Translations under genes and position numbers: made by a program | Notes under the pieces: generated by a model | What the model was told of the DNA's origin: nothing | The model's input: the letters and a program-made list of their open reading frames with translations, nothing else | Database searches by the model: none | Shown here: positions 26,418 to 35,220 of the stretch, in pieces | How positions within the stretch are numbered: position 1 is the first letter of the stretch | How the letters are laid out: each line of letters begins with the position of its first letter | Origin: Brevundimonas sp. | Lineage (GTDB): Bacteria > Pseudomonadota > Alphaproteobacteria > Caulobacterales > Caulobacteraceae | Length of the DNA: 64,000 nucleotides | Direction of reading: 5' to 3' | NCBI GenBank assembly: GCA_016742215.1 | Contig: JACVCC010000003.1 | Span: 62,001-126,000, forward strand

Positions 26418-27208
26418 ACGTCGAGGTCCATCGTCACCGGGGCGTGGTCCGAGGGCTGCTCCCAGGCGCGGACGTCGTCGTGGATACGGGCGGAGCCCGG
26501 CTTCACCGCCGGCGTCAGGCCGGGCGAGGTCCACAGATGGTCGAGGCGCAGGCCGCGGTTGGACTTGCGGAAGTCTGCGGCGCGGTAGCTCCACCAGCTG
26601 GCCAGCTTGGTCGGTTCAGGGATCTGCTCGCGAACCACGTCGGCGAAGCCGCCGGCTTCCTGCAGCCGACGCAAGGTCTCGACCTCGATCGGCGTGTGGC
26701 TGACGACCTTTGACATGTAGCGATGGTTCCAGACGTCGTTCTCGCCCGGCGCGATGTTGAAGTCCCCGGCAAGGATCAGCGGGCGCTGGCGGTCGCGGCC
26801 GGCCATCTCGGCCGTGAGGCGCTCGTAGAAGTCCAGCTTGTGATCGAACTTGGGGTTCAGCGCGCGGTCGGGCAGGTCGCCGCCGGCCGGGATGTAGAAG
26901 TTCTGGATCTCGACCCCGTCGACCAGGACGCCGACGCAGCGGGCGTGCTTCTCGCGGCAGACATCGAGGACGGGAGCTTCGCTGATCGGCTTGCGGCTGG
27001 CGATGGCCACGCCGTGCCAGCCCTTCTGGCCGCCGATCTTCAGGTGCGGCAGGCCCATGGCCTCGAAGGCGGCCCGGGGGAACTGGTCCTCGAGGCATTT
27101 GATCTCCTGCAGGCACAGGACATCGGTTCCGCTCTCCGCGACGAAGCGGGAGACCTGATCGATCCGCAGGCGGACGGAGTTGATGTTCCAGGTGGCGACG
27201 CGAAGCAT
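26414..27208 (-). CDS. xthA: Exodeoxyribonuclease III
   Basis: XthA is the apurinic/apyrimidinic endonuclease and 3'-5' exonuclease of base-excision repair. The 264-residue protein starts MLRVATWNINSVRLRIDQV and has LCLQEIKCLEDQFP, GWHGVAIASRKPI, LILAGDFNIAP, RLDHLWTSPGL and a C-terminal SDHAPVTMDL, covering the metal- and base-binding residues. I took the ATG at 27208 rather than an in-frame start eight codons upstream, since the family begins at MLRVATWN. Confidence 0.94.
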   Translation of the reverse strand: MLRVATWNINSVRLRIDQVSRFVAESGTDVLCLQEIKCLEDQFPRAAFEAMGLPHLKIGGQKGWHGVAIASRKPISEAPVLDVCREKHARCVGVLVDGVEIQNFYIPAGGDLPDRALNPKFDHKLDFYERLTAEMAGRDRQRPLILAGDFNIAPGENDVWNHRYMSKVVSHTPIEVETLRRLQEAGGFADVVREQIPEPTKLASWWSYRAADFRKSNRGLRLDHLWTSPGLTPAVKPGSARIHDDVRAWEQPSDHAPVTMDLDV

Positions 27209-27252
27209 GGGTGGATCCCTCGAAGACGCCACGCCCTAGCACGCGGCGACGC

Positions 27253-28200
27253 TCAGCGCAGTTCGGGAAGGCGGCGCTGGACCGAGATCGCCAGCCGTTT
27301 GCGGCGATCGCTGAAGGTTTTCTTGCGCGCTTCGACCACACAATGTTCGGCCCTGCCCCAGCGGAGGCGCACGCCGTCCGCCAGATGCGGGTGGCGGTCG
27401 TACTGGTGGACGATCGGGCTGACGCCGCCGTCCGGGTTGATGATCACTCCGTCGTCCCGCCAGATCAGGCCCGCGCCGTCGTCCTCGCCGATGGTGGCGA
27501 CCCGGCCGTAGTTCGGCTGGATCCGGGCCGGGACGAGGCCCAGGTGGACGGCGATGTTGCAGGCGGCCTGGTCGGCGCCGAAGGCTCCGCCGACGTCCGA
27601 GCGGGGCACGGCCGCCAGCATCAGCATCGTCCGGCACAGGCGAGCCGCCTCGGCGGCGGGGCCCAGCACCGTGCCGACGCACAGGCAAGGGCGATCCATC
27701 AGCCGGGCCGCCAGCTCGGGGCCGACGAGGGCGGTGATGTGCTTCCGGTTGAAGGCGTGTTCGGCCAGCGTGTCGCCCTCGCGCTCGACATAGACCTCCA
27801 GCTCTCCGGCGGGTCGGGCGAAGGGGTCGCCCTGGAAGATGACGTCGCGGACGTCGGTCAGCAGAACCTGCGTCAGCCATGGCCGGCTGCGGATCCAGGC
27901 GTCATAGGCGGCGAAGCGCTCCATGACGGGGTGGGGGCTCCACTCCGGGGGCTGGACCGGGGTGACGGCCGTGACCTGGAAGGCGTCGAGGAACGCCCGG
28001 ACGTCCGGATCGTCGTCCACCGCGAGGATGATCTCGCCGTCGAACCTGTCACGGAGGGAGCGGACGAAGGGCTCCAGGGCAGCCGCTGGATAGCCGGTGG
28101 CGAAGCCCATGACCGCCCGGCGGTGGCGGCGGGGAGCCGGGACGTCGGAGGTGGCCGCGAGAGACGCCGCGAGCCAGCCCAGGTACCGCGATACAAACAC
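27253..28200 (-). CDS. Hypothetical protein, possible GT-A-type glycosyltransferase
   Basis: The 315-residue product contains VMGFATGYPAAALEPFVRSL at a likely first beta strand, IILAVDDDPDVRAFLDAF, LLTDVRDVIFQGDPFARP and later FGADQAACNIAVH and HQYDRHPHLADG. The DVRD motif after a hydrophobic strand resembles the DxD metal site of GT-A glycosyltransferases, and the DQ..N..H element is common in such enzymes. I do not recognise a named family. A GTG at 28200 gives the longest frame; the ATG at 28110 may be the true start. No sugar-pathway neighbours are present. Confidence 0.6.
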   Translation of the reverse strand: MFVSRYLGWLAASLAATSDVPAPRRHRRAVMGFATGYPAAALEPFVRSLRDRFDGEIILAVDDDPDVRAFLDAFQVTAVTPVQPPEWSPHPVMERFAAYDAWIRSRPWLTQVLLTDVRDVIFQGDPFARPAGELEVYVEREGDTLAEHAFNRKHITALVGPELAARLMDRPCLCVGTVLGPAAEAARLCRTMLMLAAVPRSDVGGAFGADQAACNIAVHLGLVPARIQPNYGRVATIGEDDGAGLIWRDDGVIINPDGGVSPIVHQYDRHPHLADGVRLRWGRAEHCVVEARKKTFSDRRKRLAISVQRRLPELR

Positions 28201-28287
28201 TGGAAATCCGAAACTGAGCGCTTCGGGCGCAGAGGTCCGGGAGCTCGATGGCGGAATTTCGGCAGGCGGACGGAAATGCGACGAAAC

Positions 28288-28321
28288 GAAAAAAGCGCCC
28301 GGTCCGGGGGGACCAGGCGCT
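28288..28321 (-). terminator. Rho-independent terminator after lolA
   Basis: On the minus strand AGCGCCTGGTCC pairs with GGACCGGGCGCT (one A-C style mismatch) around a C-rich loop, followed by TTTTTT. It begins about 130 bases downstream of the lolA stop. The bases between lolA and this hairpin hold no gene that I can see. Confidence 0.85.
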
Positions 28322-28454
28322 CGAAGGTTCGTCTCTCTCGCCGCCGGGAAGGGGATGAAATCCGTAGCGGTTCAGATCGGCTCGCGCCGACCTGTTGCGA
28401 AAGTGCCACGGACGGAAGAAAAAGTCAAATCGCCCGTGTGGGGAATAACGACCT

Positions 28455-29099
28455 TTAGTTGCGGCCCGGACGGCGGGTCGGATCGCGCAGCTGGAACAGG
28501 CTGGCGGACAGGCCCGAGGCGGGCTCGAGCGTGGTCAGACGGGTGGTGGTCGAGCCGCCCTGGGCGTCGCGGATCGTCCATTCGCGCAGGCGCAGCGGGC
28601 TGCCGGCGAAGGACAGGATCACATAGCCGTCGTTGGGGCGGCGCGAGTCCCGCACGGTGACGGCGAAGGCGCCCGACTGCATCCGGGTGACGCGGTCGAT
28701 GCGCACGCCCTGGTCCAGACGGACGTTGCGAGCGAGGAAGGTGGACAGCGGGGTCTGGCCCAGCGGCACCTGACGGAAATTGTTCAGGCGCGGGTCCCAG
28801 CGCTTCACGTTCGAGCCGTCCGAGACGACCAGCAGGCCCTCGGGGTTGGTGTACTCGAAGCGCATCCGGCCCGGACGCTGCAGATAGAAGCGGCCGGCGC
28901 GGGTCTGCGGGCCCGACACCTCGGTGAAGGTGCCCCGGGCAGAGGTCAGACCCTGAAGATAGGTCTGGGCCTGTTGCAGGACGGCGCGGTCCTCGGCCGA
29001 CAGGTTCGCCTGGGCTGCGGCGGGCAGGGCGGCGAGGCCGGCGACGGCGGCGGTCCCCAGCGCGAAGGCGCGGCGCGAGAGGTTGGGCGAGACAGTCAT
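28455..29099 (-). CDS. lolA: Outer-membrane lipoprotein carrier LolA
   Basis: LolA ferries lipoproteins through the periplasm from LolCDE to the outer membrane. The 214-residue protein has the half-barrel pattern LQGLTSARGTFTEVSG, GRFYLQRPGRMRFEYTNPEG, LLVVSDGSNVKRWDPRLN and TPLSTFLARNV. The N-terminus (NLSRRAFALGTAAVAGLAAL, cut after AAAQA) contains twin arginines as in a Tat signal, whereas enterobacterial LolA uses Sec. It lies downstream of ftsK, an arrangement also common in proteobacteria, and has a strong terminator. Confidence 0.9.
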   Translation of the reverse strand: MTVSPNLSRRAFALGTAAVAGLAALPAAAQANLSAEDRAVLQQAQTYLQGLTSARGTFTEVSGPQTRAGRFYLQRPGRMRFEYTNPEGLLVVSDGSNVKRWDPRLNNFRQVPLGQTPLSTFLARNVRLDQGVRIDRVTRMQSGAFAVTVRDSRRPNDGYVILSFAGSPLRLREWTIRDAQGGSTTTRLTTLEPASGLSASLFQLRDPTRRPGRN

Positions 29100-29497
29100 G
29101 CAGTTCTCCCGTTCGGGATGGTTGTCGATCCCGCCGTCATGCCGAACCGGTCTGTCAGGGGCGTGACCCCAGCCTGACCATATTCCGGCGCTCCGATGAA
29201 GCCCTGTTCAGCTTCGCCGTGCCGACGACGGCCACAACGAACGCGGCCGGAGCCTCGCCGTTGCAGGCCCGGATCGAGGTTTTCGCCCCAAGGACCAGGA
29301 TCTCCGCAGACACGACAGATGCGATCGATGCAATTGATGCATTCGATGAAACGGCGATGTTCGGCGCGGGCGATCGTCATCCCGACATCATAGATGCGGT
29401 TCGGGACGGTGTTGCTTCATGACGCTACCCCGGCCCGAACAGACAGCATAAACAACGGTCTGGCCCGGAGGGAGTCGCTGACAATCCGCGCCCGGCG
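29100..29497. other. Intergenic region between ftsK and lolA
   Basis: About 400 bases, less GC-rich than its surroundings. I see no convincing gene. A degenerate 9-base tandem repeat lies at 29318-29353 (GATGCGATC, GATGCAATT, GATGCATTC, GATGAAACG). The region presumably holds the lolA promoter on the minus strand. Confidence 0.5.
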
Positions 29498-31903
29498 TTA
29501 CACCATCGGCGGCGGACCGGCGAGGATATCGCGCTTGCCCGCGTGGTTGGCCGGGCTGACGACGCCTTCCTGCTCCATGCGTTCGATCAGTGAGGCGGCG
29601 CGGTTGTAGCCGATCTGCAGACGGCGCTGGATGTAGCTGGTCGAGGCCTTGCGGTCGCGGGTGACCACGGCCACGGCGCGGTCGTACAGGTCGTCGCCCG
29701 AACCGCCGCCGTCATCGCCGCCGAAGGCGTTGTCGCCATCGCCGTCCGGATCGTCGGTGATCAGGTCCAGATAGTCCGGCTCGGCCTGCATCTTCAGGTG
29801 ATTGCAGACGGCCTCGACTTCCTTGTCGTCCACGAACGGGCCGTGCAGGCGGGTGATGCGGCCGCCGCCGGCCATGTAGAGCATGTCGCCCTGGCCCAGC
29901 AGCTGCTCGCCACCCTGTTCGCCCAGGATGGTTCGGCTGTCGATCTTTGACGTGACCTGGAAGGAGATCCGGGTCGGGAAGTTGGCCTTGATGGTGCCGG
30001 TGATGACGTCGACCGACGGGCGCTGGGTGGCCATGATCAGGTGGATGCCGGCGGCGCGGGCCATCTGGGCCAGACGCTGGACGGCGCCTTCCACATCCTT
30101 GCCGGCGACCAGCATCAGGTCGGCCATCTCGTCCATGACCACGACCAGATAGGGCATGGGCTCGGGACGGATCTTCTCGCTCTCGTAGACCGGCCGGCCC
30201 TGCTCGTCGAAGCCGGTCTGGACGGTGCGTTCGAAATGCTCCCCCTTGGCCTGGGCCTCGCGGGCGCGGTCGTTGTAGCTGGCGATGTTGCGCACGCCGA
30301 GCTTGGACATCCGGCGATAGCGGTCCTCCATCTCTCGCACGGTCCACTTCAGGGCGACCACGGCCTTCTTCGGATCGGTGACGACCGGGGCCAGCAGGTG
30401 CGGGATGCCGTCGTAGACGCTGAGCTCCAGCATCTTCGGGTCGATCATGATGAAGCGGCACTGTTCGGGCGTGAGCTTGTACAGGATCGACAGGATCATG
30501 GCGTTCACGCCAACCGACTTGCCCGAGCCGGTGGTGCCGGCGATCAGCAGGTGGGGCATGCGGGCCAGGTCGGCGACATAGGGTTCGCCGCCGATGGTCT
30601 CGCCGAGCGCCAGAGGCAGCAGGTGCGAGGGCTTGTCGTATTCGCCGGACGCCAGCAGGTCGCGCAGATAGACGGTCTCGCGACGGGCGTTGGGCAGTTC
30701 GATGCCGATGGCGTTGCGACCCTGAACCACACTGATGCGGCAGGCGCGGGCGCTCATCGAGCGGGCGATGTCGTCGGCGAGCGCCACGACGCGGCCGTGC
30801 TTCACGCCGGGGGCGGGGACCAGTTCGTACAGGGTGACGACCGGGCCGGGACGGATCTGGTCGATCACCCCGCGTACGCCGAACTCCTGCAGCACGCCTT
30901 CCAGCATCTTGGCGTTCTGCTTCAGCGCCTCCTCGTCGACCGAGGCGACGCGCTTCTCGGGCTTGGACAGCATGCCCAGCGGGGGCAGGTCGAAGCCGCC
31001 CTCGGGGCGCTCGAAGTCGAAGGTGGCCTGGCTGTCGTCCAGCTCGCGCTTCGAGGCCTTGGGCGCCTTGACCGCAGCGACCTTGGGCTCGGGCGCAGCG
31101 CGGGCCGGGGCGGGCGCCGGCTCGTCCCACGGAGGGGTGTCATCGTCGTCGAGGCTGACCGGCGAATAGGCGGCCTCGGCGGCGGCGCGGGGTTCAGGCT
31201 CGAACTCGGGTTCCGGCTCGGGGCGGGGGCGGGGCGTCCGCACGGGCACCTCGCGGCGGGCCGCTTTCGCGACCGGGCGCGGCGCGGCGCGGCCGCGGCT
31301 CCAGGCGAAGGCCTCGCCCAGATCGGCGAGGCGCAGGCCGATGGCGTAACCGATGCCCCACAGCGCCAGCGGCAGGAAGAGGACGGCGGCGATGATCGGC
31401 GCGCCGGGAATCCGGATCGCATCGCAGGCCATGCGGATCAGGCCGACGATGGCGTCGCCCCACAGGCCGCCGAGGCCCGAGGCCAGAGGCCAGGCGGCGG
31501 GCTGGGCCAGAGCCGAGAGTGCGGCGGACAGGGCGAGAACCCCGCCGGTCGCAGCGAGCGCCTTGAGCGGCGTGGGTTTCAGCCGCTGCTGAATGGCGTC
31601 GCCGATAGCGCCGGCCAGACCGAAGGCGATCAGCAGAAGCACGGCCGGCCAGGCGGCGAGTCCGAGCGACTGCATGAAAAGGTCGGCGAACAGCGCGCCG
31701 TTCAGACCCAGCCAGTTGGTCGGCGCCAACGACGACGAGGCGTTGAGGCTGGGGTCCGCCGGATTCCACGAGATCAGGGCGACCACCAGCAGGGCCGCCA
31801 GCAGGGCCTGCAGCACGCCGCGGAAGCGCACGACGAACGGCGCGTCCCACAGGATGCGGGCGCTGACCCAGGCGCGTTGGCCGATGGCGAGGGCGGCGGA
31901 CAT
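29498..31903 (-). CDS. ftsK: DNA translocase FtsK
   Basis: FtsK couples cell division to chromosome dimer resolution. The 801-residue protein has four N-terminal membrane helices (first at about 30-46, [13 protein letters not shown]), a Pro/Ala/Glu-rich linker (about 205-320), the RecA-like motor with Walker [13 protein letters not shown] at about 456-467 and Walker [14 protein letters not shown], and a C-terminal gamma winged-helix domain ([20 protein letters not shown]) that reads KOPS. The linker is much shorter than in E. coli FtsK. It diverges from the UbiH-type gene, with a near-match to a CtrA box between them. Confidence 0.95.
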   Translation of the reverse strand: MSAALAIGQRAWVSARILWDAPFVVRFRGVLQALLAALLVVALISWNPADPSLNASSSLAPTNWLGLNGALFADLFMQSLGLAAWPAVLLLIAFGLAGAIGDAIQQRLKPTPLKALAATGGVLALSAALSALAQPAAWPLASGLGGLWGDAIVGLIRMACDAIRIPGAPIIAAVLFLPLALWGIGYAIGLRLADLGEAFAWSRGRAAPRPVAKAARREVPVRTPRPRPEPEPEFEPEPRAAAEAAYSPVSLDDDDTPPWDEPAPAPARAAPEPKVAAVKAPKASKRELDDSQATFDFERPEGGFDLPPLGMLSKPEKRVASVDEEALKQNAKMLEGVLQEFGVRGVIDQIRPGPVVTLYELVPAPGVKHGRVVALADDIARSMSARACRISVVQGRNAIGIELPNARRETVYLRDLLASGEYDKPSHLLPLALGETIGGEPYVADLARMPHLLIAGTTGSGKSVGVNAMILSILYKLTPEQCRFIMIDPKMLELSVYDGIPHLLAPVVTDPKKAVVALKWTVREMEDRYRRMSKLGVRNIASYNDRAREAQAKGEHFERTVQTGFDEQGRPVYESEKIRPEPMPYLVVVMDEMADLMLVAGKDVEGAVQRLAQMARAAGIHLIMATQRPSVDVITGTIKANFPTRISFQVTSKIDSRTILGEQGGEQLLGQGDMLYMAGGGRITRLHGPFVDDKEVEAVCNHLKMQAEPDYLDLITDDPDGDGDNAFGGDDGGGSGDDLYDRAVAVVTRDRKASTSYIQRRLQIGYNRAASLIERMEQEGVVSPANHAGKRDILAGPPPMV

Positions 31904-31958
31904 GCGGATGCATTCTCCGGAAGGCGGTTACTCGACCGCCATTGTCGCGCGCGCAGGG

Positions 31959-31973
31959 TTAAAGGGCTGTTTA
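31959..31973. promoter_or_regulatory. Near-consensus CtrA box upstream of ftsK
   Basis: TTAA, AGGGCTG, TTTA matches the TTAA-N7-TTAA consensus with one base off in the second half. It lies 56 bases upstream of ftsK and 76 before the UbiH-type gene. Binding is untested and the match could be chance. Confidence 0.35.
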
Positions 31974-32048
31974 CCAGCGCGGCCGTTCGACGGGTCGCGC
32001 GACGTCCGGGCGCTGGACGGCGCGGGCCGGAAGCGCGACAAGCGGGGC

Positions 32049-33302
32049 ATGAGCTCGACCGATCGTCCCGACATCCTGATCGCCGGTGCCGGCATGGCCG
32101 GGGCGACGTTCGCCCTGGCCGCCGCGCAGGGCGGGTTGAGGGTGGTGCTGGTCGATCCGCAGCCGTTCGACGCCCAGCTGGCGCCGACGTTCGACGGACG
32201 GTCGACGGCAATCGCCTTCTCGACCTTCCGAATGTTCGACGCCCTTGGCGTGGGCGAGGGACTGCGCCCGCACGCGTGTCGGATGGATCATATTCTGGTG
32301 ACCGACGGACGGCGGCCGGGCGCGGCGTCGCGGGCGCCATCGTCGGCCTTCCTGCGCTTCGACGCGGACGAGATCGCCGACCGGACCGGCGGCGAGCCGC
32401 TGGGATACATGGTCGAGAACCGGCGCATCCGGTCGGCCCTGGCCGAGGCGGTGACGGCGGCGGGTATCGAGGTTCTGGCGCCGGCCAGCGTCATGTCGGT
32501 GGAGACCGGTCCGGCGCGGGCACGGGTCACGCTGAAGGACGGCCGGGTCATCGAGCCGACGCTGGTGGTCGGCGCCGAGGGACGCGGGTCGACCGTGCGC
32601 TCGGCGGCCCGGATCGACACCGTGGGCTGGGGCTATGGCCAGAGCGGCGTCGTCGCCACGGTCGCCATGGGCAAGGACCACGGAAACGTCGCCCACGAAT
32701 ACTTCCTGCCGGACGGACCCTTCGCCATCCTGCCCCTGACCGAGCAGCGGGCCAGTCTGGTGTGGACCGAGACCACGCGCCGGGGCGAAGCGCTGAGGAC
32801 GGCGTCGGACGCGGCCTTCCACGCCCATCTGATGCGGCGGTTCGGCGAGTATCTGGATGACGTCACGGTGGTGGGACCGCGCTTCGTCTATCCTCTTTCC
32901 CTGCAGCTGGCCGAACAGCTGGTCGCGCCGCGCACGGCCCTGATCGGGGATGCGGCCCATGCGGTCCACCCGGTCGCCGGGCAGGGGCTGAATATGGGGC
33001 TGAAGGACGCCGCCGCCCTGTCCGAGGTGCTGATCGAGGCCCTGCGTCTGGGCGAGGACATCGGCTCGGAGATCGTGCTGGACCGCTACGCTCGCTGGCG
33101 CCGGTTCGACAATGTCGCCCTGACGGCCGGCTTCGACGGCTTCGTGCGCCTGTTCTCGAACGACCTGCCGCCGGTGCGGCTGGCGCGGGATATCGGCATC
33201 GCGGCGGTCAACCGCATCCCGGCCCTGCGCCGCGCCTTCATGCACGAGGCCGGCGGGGCGACGGGGGATCTGCCCAAGCTGCTGCGCGGCGAGCTGGTCT
33301 GA
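32049..33302 (+). CDS. UbiH/UbiF-family FAD-dependent hydroxylase
   Basis: This 417-residue flavoprotein monooxygenase resembles ubiquinone-ring hydroxylases. It has the FAD-binding ILIAGAGMAGATFALAAAQ at the N-terminus, the DG motif in LVVGAEGRGSTVRSAA, and the second FAD motif ALIGDAAHAVHPVAGQGLN at about residue 298, as in UbiH/UbiF/VisC proteins. Which ring position it hydroxylates is not clear from sequence. The ATG at 32049 begins MSSTDRPDILIAG; the frame is open upstream but not homologous. It is the sole ubiquinone-type gene in the window. Confidence 0.87.
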   Translation: MSSTDRPDILIAGAGMAGATFALAAAQGGLRVVLVDPQPFDAQLAPTFDGRSTAIAFSTFRMFDALGVGEGLRPHACRMDHILVTDGRRPGAASRAPSSAFLRFDADEIADRTGGEPLGYMVENRRIRSALAEAVTAAGIEVLAPASVMSVETGPARARVTLKDGRVIEPTLVVGAEGRGSTVRSAARIDTVGWGYGQSGVVATVAMGKDHGNVAHEYFLPDGPFAILPLTEQRASLVWTETTRRGEALRTASDAAFHAHLMRRFGEYLDDVTVVGPRFVYPLSLQLAEQLVAPRTALIGDAAHAVHPVAGQGLNMGLKDAAALSEVLIEALRLGEDIGSEIVLDRYARWRRFDNVALTAGFDGFVRLFSNDLPPVRLARDIGIAAVNRIPALRRAFMHEAGGATGDLPKLLRGELV

Positions 33303-33308
33303 CCGGAC

Positions 33309-33503
33309 CTAGTCGAGCTTACGGGCTTCCTCGGCCAGCATGATCGGCACGCCCTCGCGGACGGGGAAGGCCAGTTTCGCGCCCTTCGACACCAGTTCCT
33401 GACGCTCGCTGTCCCACGTCAGCTTGCCGCGGGTGACCGGGCAGACGAGGACCTCGAGCAGGCGCGGGTCGACGGTGTTGGGGGTGTTGAAGGCGTCGGA
33501 CAT
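33309..33503 (-). CDS. Trm112-family protein
   Basis: A 64-residue protein of the Trm112/YcaR type. It contains [20 protein letters not shown] and [19 protein letters not shown], the family pattern, but only one cysteine of the zinc-binding set is obvious, as in many bacterial members. Eukaryotic Trm112 activates methyltransferases; the role of bacterial members is less clear. It converges on the UbiH-type gene with a gap of six bases and starts just downstream of a heptamer repeat array. Confidence 0.88.
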   Translation of the reverse strand: MSDAFNTPNTVDPRLLEVLVCPVTRGKLTWDSERQELVSKGAKLAFPVREGVPIMLAEEARKLD

Positions 33504-33543
33504 TCTTTGAGGTTATAGGGATTGGGTTCGAGGTTCTAGGGAT

Positions 33544-33600
33544 ACCCTAGCCCCTAGCCCCTAGCCCCTGGCCCCTAGCCCCTAGTCCCTGGTCCCTACT
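33544..33600. repeat. Tandem heptamer array (CCCCTAG units)
   Basis: About eight copies of a seven-base unit, mostly CCCCTAG with variants CCCCTGG, TCCCTGG and TCCCTAC. The last units contain the stop codon of the LON-domain gene (33596-33598). Just outside, at about 33513-33543, are inverted partial copies (TATAGGG, TCTAGGG), so the transcript could fold. Confidence 0.85.
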
Positions 33601-34252
33601 GGATGACCGGCCCGTCCTCGTTGTCACCGGCGGCGTCGATGCGCATCAGGGCGGTGAGGACAAGGGCGCGTTCGTCGAGGTCGGCGGCCTCGAGCAGGGC
33701 CTGTTTCTCGGGCGGGTCGAAGGGCAGGGCCATGGCCAGGCTGTTGACCAGGGCCTCGGGCGGGGCGGTCTCGGCGCTCTCCCAGTCGATGTCGAGGCCG
33801 CGGGTGGTCAGATAGGCCTTCAGCGCCTCCAGCAGGCTGTCGCGGTCCAGCTGGCCCTCGCCCGACGGCGGGGCGGTCAGGTCGGCCTCATAGGGACCGA
33901 AGTGGGCGCGGACCTGACGGTAGGGGGCCTGGGCCGGCAACTCCGAGGCGATGCGGAAGCGCGAGCAGCCGGTCAGGGTGATCAGGTAGCGGCCGTCCGA
34001 GGTCTCGGCGAAGCTGGTGATCCGGCCGACGCAGCCGATCTGGGACAGGCGCGGCAGGCTGGCGGCGCCGCCCGAGGGCTGGACCATGCCGATCAGGCGA
34101 TCCCCGGCCATGGCGTCGTCGACCATGTTCAGATAGCGCGGCTCGAAGATGTTCAGCGGCAGCTGGCCGCGCGGCAGCAGCAGGACGCCGGACAGGGGGA
34201 AGACCGGGATGACCTGGGGCAGGTCGGCAGCCTTGACGTAACTCTGGGCCAC
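33596..34252 (-). CDS. LON peptidase substrate-binding domain protein
   Basis: The 218-residue protein consists of a LON N-terminal-type domain without protease or ATPase parts. Signatures are LPQVIPVFPLSGVLLLPRGQ, LPLNIFEPRYLNMVDDAM, RLIGMVQPS and GCVGRITSFAETSDGRYLIT. Such stand-alone proteins are common in alphaproteobacteria next to thioredoxin-like cnoX, as here, and may bind or deliver substrates; function is unproven. The stop codon lies inside the CCCCTAG repeat array, so the repeat has set the C-terminal residues. Confidence 0.88.
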   Translation of the reverse strand: MAQSYVKAADLPQVIPVFPLSGVLLLPRGQLPLNIFEPRYLNMVDDAMAGDRLIGMVQPSGGAASLPRLSQIGCVGRITSFAETSDGRYLITLTGCSRFRIASELPAQAPYRQVRAHFGPYEADLTAPPSGEGQLDRDSLLEALKAYLTTRGLDIDWESAETAPPEALVNSLAMALPFDPPEKQALLEAADLDERALVLTALMRIDAAGDNEDGPVIQ

Positions 34253-34264
34253 CGTCCGGCCTCC

Positions 34265-35161
34265 CTATGCGAACAGCAGCGACGACAGGCGGCGGCGGCC
34301 ATCCTTCGCCACGTCCGAGGTCGCACCGGCGGCGTCGAAGACCGTCAGCAACTGCTTGCGGGCGGCCTGCTCGTTCCAGTCGCGGTCGGCGGCGACGATC
34401 TTCAGCAGGTGATCGACTGCGCCCTTCAGATCGCCCGAGGCGGCCAGAGCACCGGCCAGATCGAAGCGGGCCTGATGGTCGTTCGGATCGGCGGCGACCT
34501 TGGCTTCCAGCTCGGCGTCGGCGCCGGAGGGGCTGGCCGAGGACAGGGACAGGCGGGCGCGGATCGACTGGACGGTGGGGTCCTTCGAGTCCTCCGGGGC
34601 CATGGCGATGGTCTGGCGGGCCTGCTCGACGTCGCCGTCGGCCAGATAGACCTGGGCCATGCCGGCGATGGCCTTCTCGTGGCCGGGTTCCAGCGTCAGC
34701 ACATGGGCGAAGGCCTGGGCCGCGCCGCCGAGGTCGTTCAGCGACAGGGATTCCTCACCCAGCGCCAGCAGCTGCTCGACGTCGGAGTTGACGCTCTCAC
34801 CGCCGGTCAGCTTCTCGATGAAGGCCTTCAGCTGGCTGTCGGGCACGGCGCCCTGGAAGCCGTCGACCGGCTGGCCGTTGACGAAGGCGTAGACGGTCGG
34901 GATCGACTGGACCCGCAGCTGGCCAGCGTAGGCCGGGTTCTTGTCGACGTCGATCTTGACCAGTTTCACAGCCCCGCCGGCGGCGCGGACGGCCTTCTCC
35001 AGCGCAGGCGTCAGCTGACGGCACGGGCCGCACCAGGTGGCCCAGAAGTCGACCAGCACCGGCTGGGTCTTCGACGCCTCGACCACGTCGGCCATGAAGC
35101 CGGCGTCGGAGCCTTCCTTGATCAGGTCGTTCGGCAAGTCGGTCGGGTCGGCGAAGGTCAT
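34265..35161 (-). CDS. cnoX: Thioredoxin-TPR holdase (CnoX/YbbN family)
   Basis: This 298-residue protein joins a thioredoxin domain (VLVDFWATWCGPCRQLTPAL, redox-active CGPC near residue 45) to a TPR-like C-terminal region (LTLEPGHEKAIAGMAQVYLA, ARFDLAGALAASGDLKGAVD). CnoX proteins bind unfolding proteins under oxidative stress and pass them to chaperonins; Caulobacter CnoX keeps both cysteines, unlike E. coli YbbN. It starts the minus-strand pair with the LON-domain gene, 12 bases apart. Downstream of its start is a hairpin-repeat region. Confidence 0.88.
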   Translation of the reverse strand: MTFADPTDLPNDLIKEGSDAGFMADVVEASKTQPVLVDFWATWCGPCRQLTPALEKAVRAAGGAVKLVKIDVDKNPAYAGQLRVQSIPTVYAFVNGQPVDGFQGAVPDSQLKAFIEKLTGGESVNSDVEQLLALGEESLSLNDLGGAAQAFAHVLTLEPGHEKAIAGMAQVYLADGDVEQARQTIAMAPEDSKDPTVQSIRARLSLSSASPSGADAELEAKVAADPNDHQARFDLAGALAASGDLKGAVDHLLKIVAADRDWNEQAARKQLLTVFDAAGATSDVAKDGRRRLSSLLFA

Positions 35162-35220
35162 GAGGGTCCTGTGTCCGGATCAGTCGTAACGCGGAAGCCG
35201 ACAGATGGTCCCCCGCAGCC

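Noticed and set aside
29096..29380. Minus-strand 94-residue frame upstream of lolA with several cysteines
   Set aside because: Composition looks like non-coding sequence (Arg/Gly-rich, no domain pattern) and it overlaps the lolA start.
29219..29422. Plus-strand 67-residue reading frame in the ftsK-lolA gap
   Set aside because: Its third-position GC is visibly lower than in neighbouring genes, it starts at a GTG without a ribosome-binding site, and I recognise no family.
30041..32860. Very long plus-strand open frame (939 codons) opposite ftsK and running into the UbiH-type gene
   Set aside because: It is an antisense shadow caused by high GC; ftsK on the other strand has complete, recognisable domains.
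33544..33600. Heptamer arrays considered as CRISPR-like
   Set aside because: Units are seven bases with no spacers and there are no cas genes.
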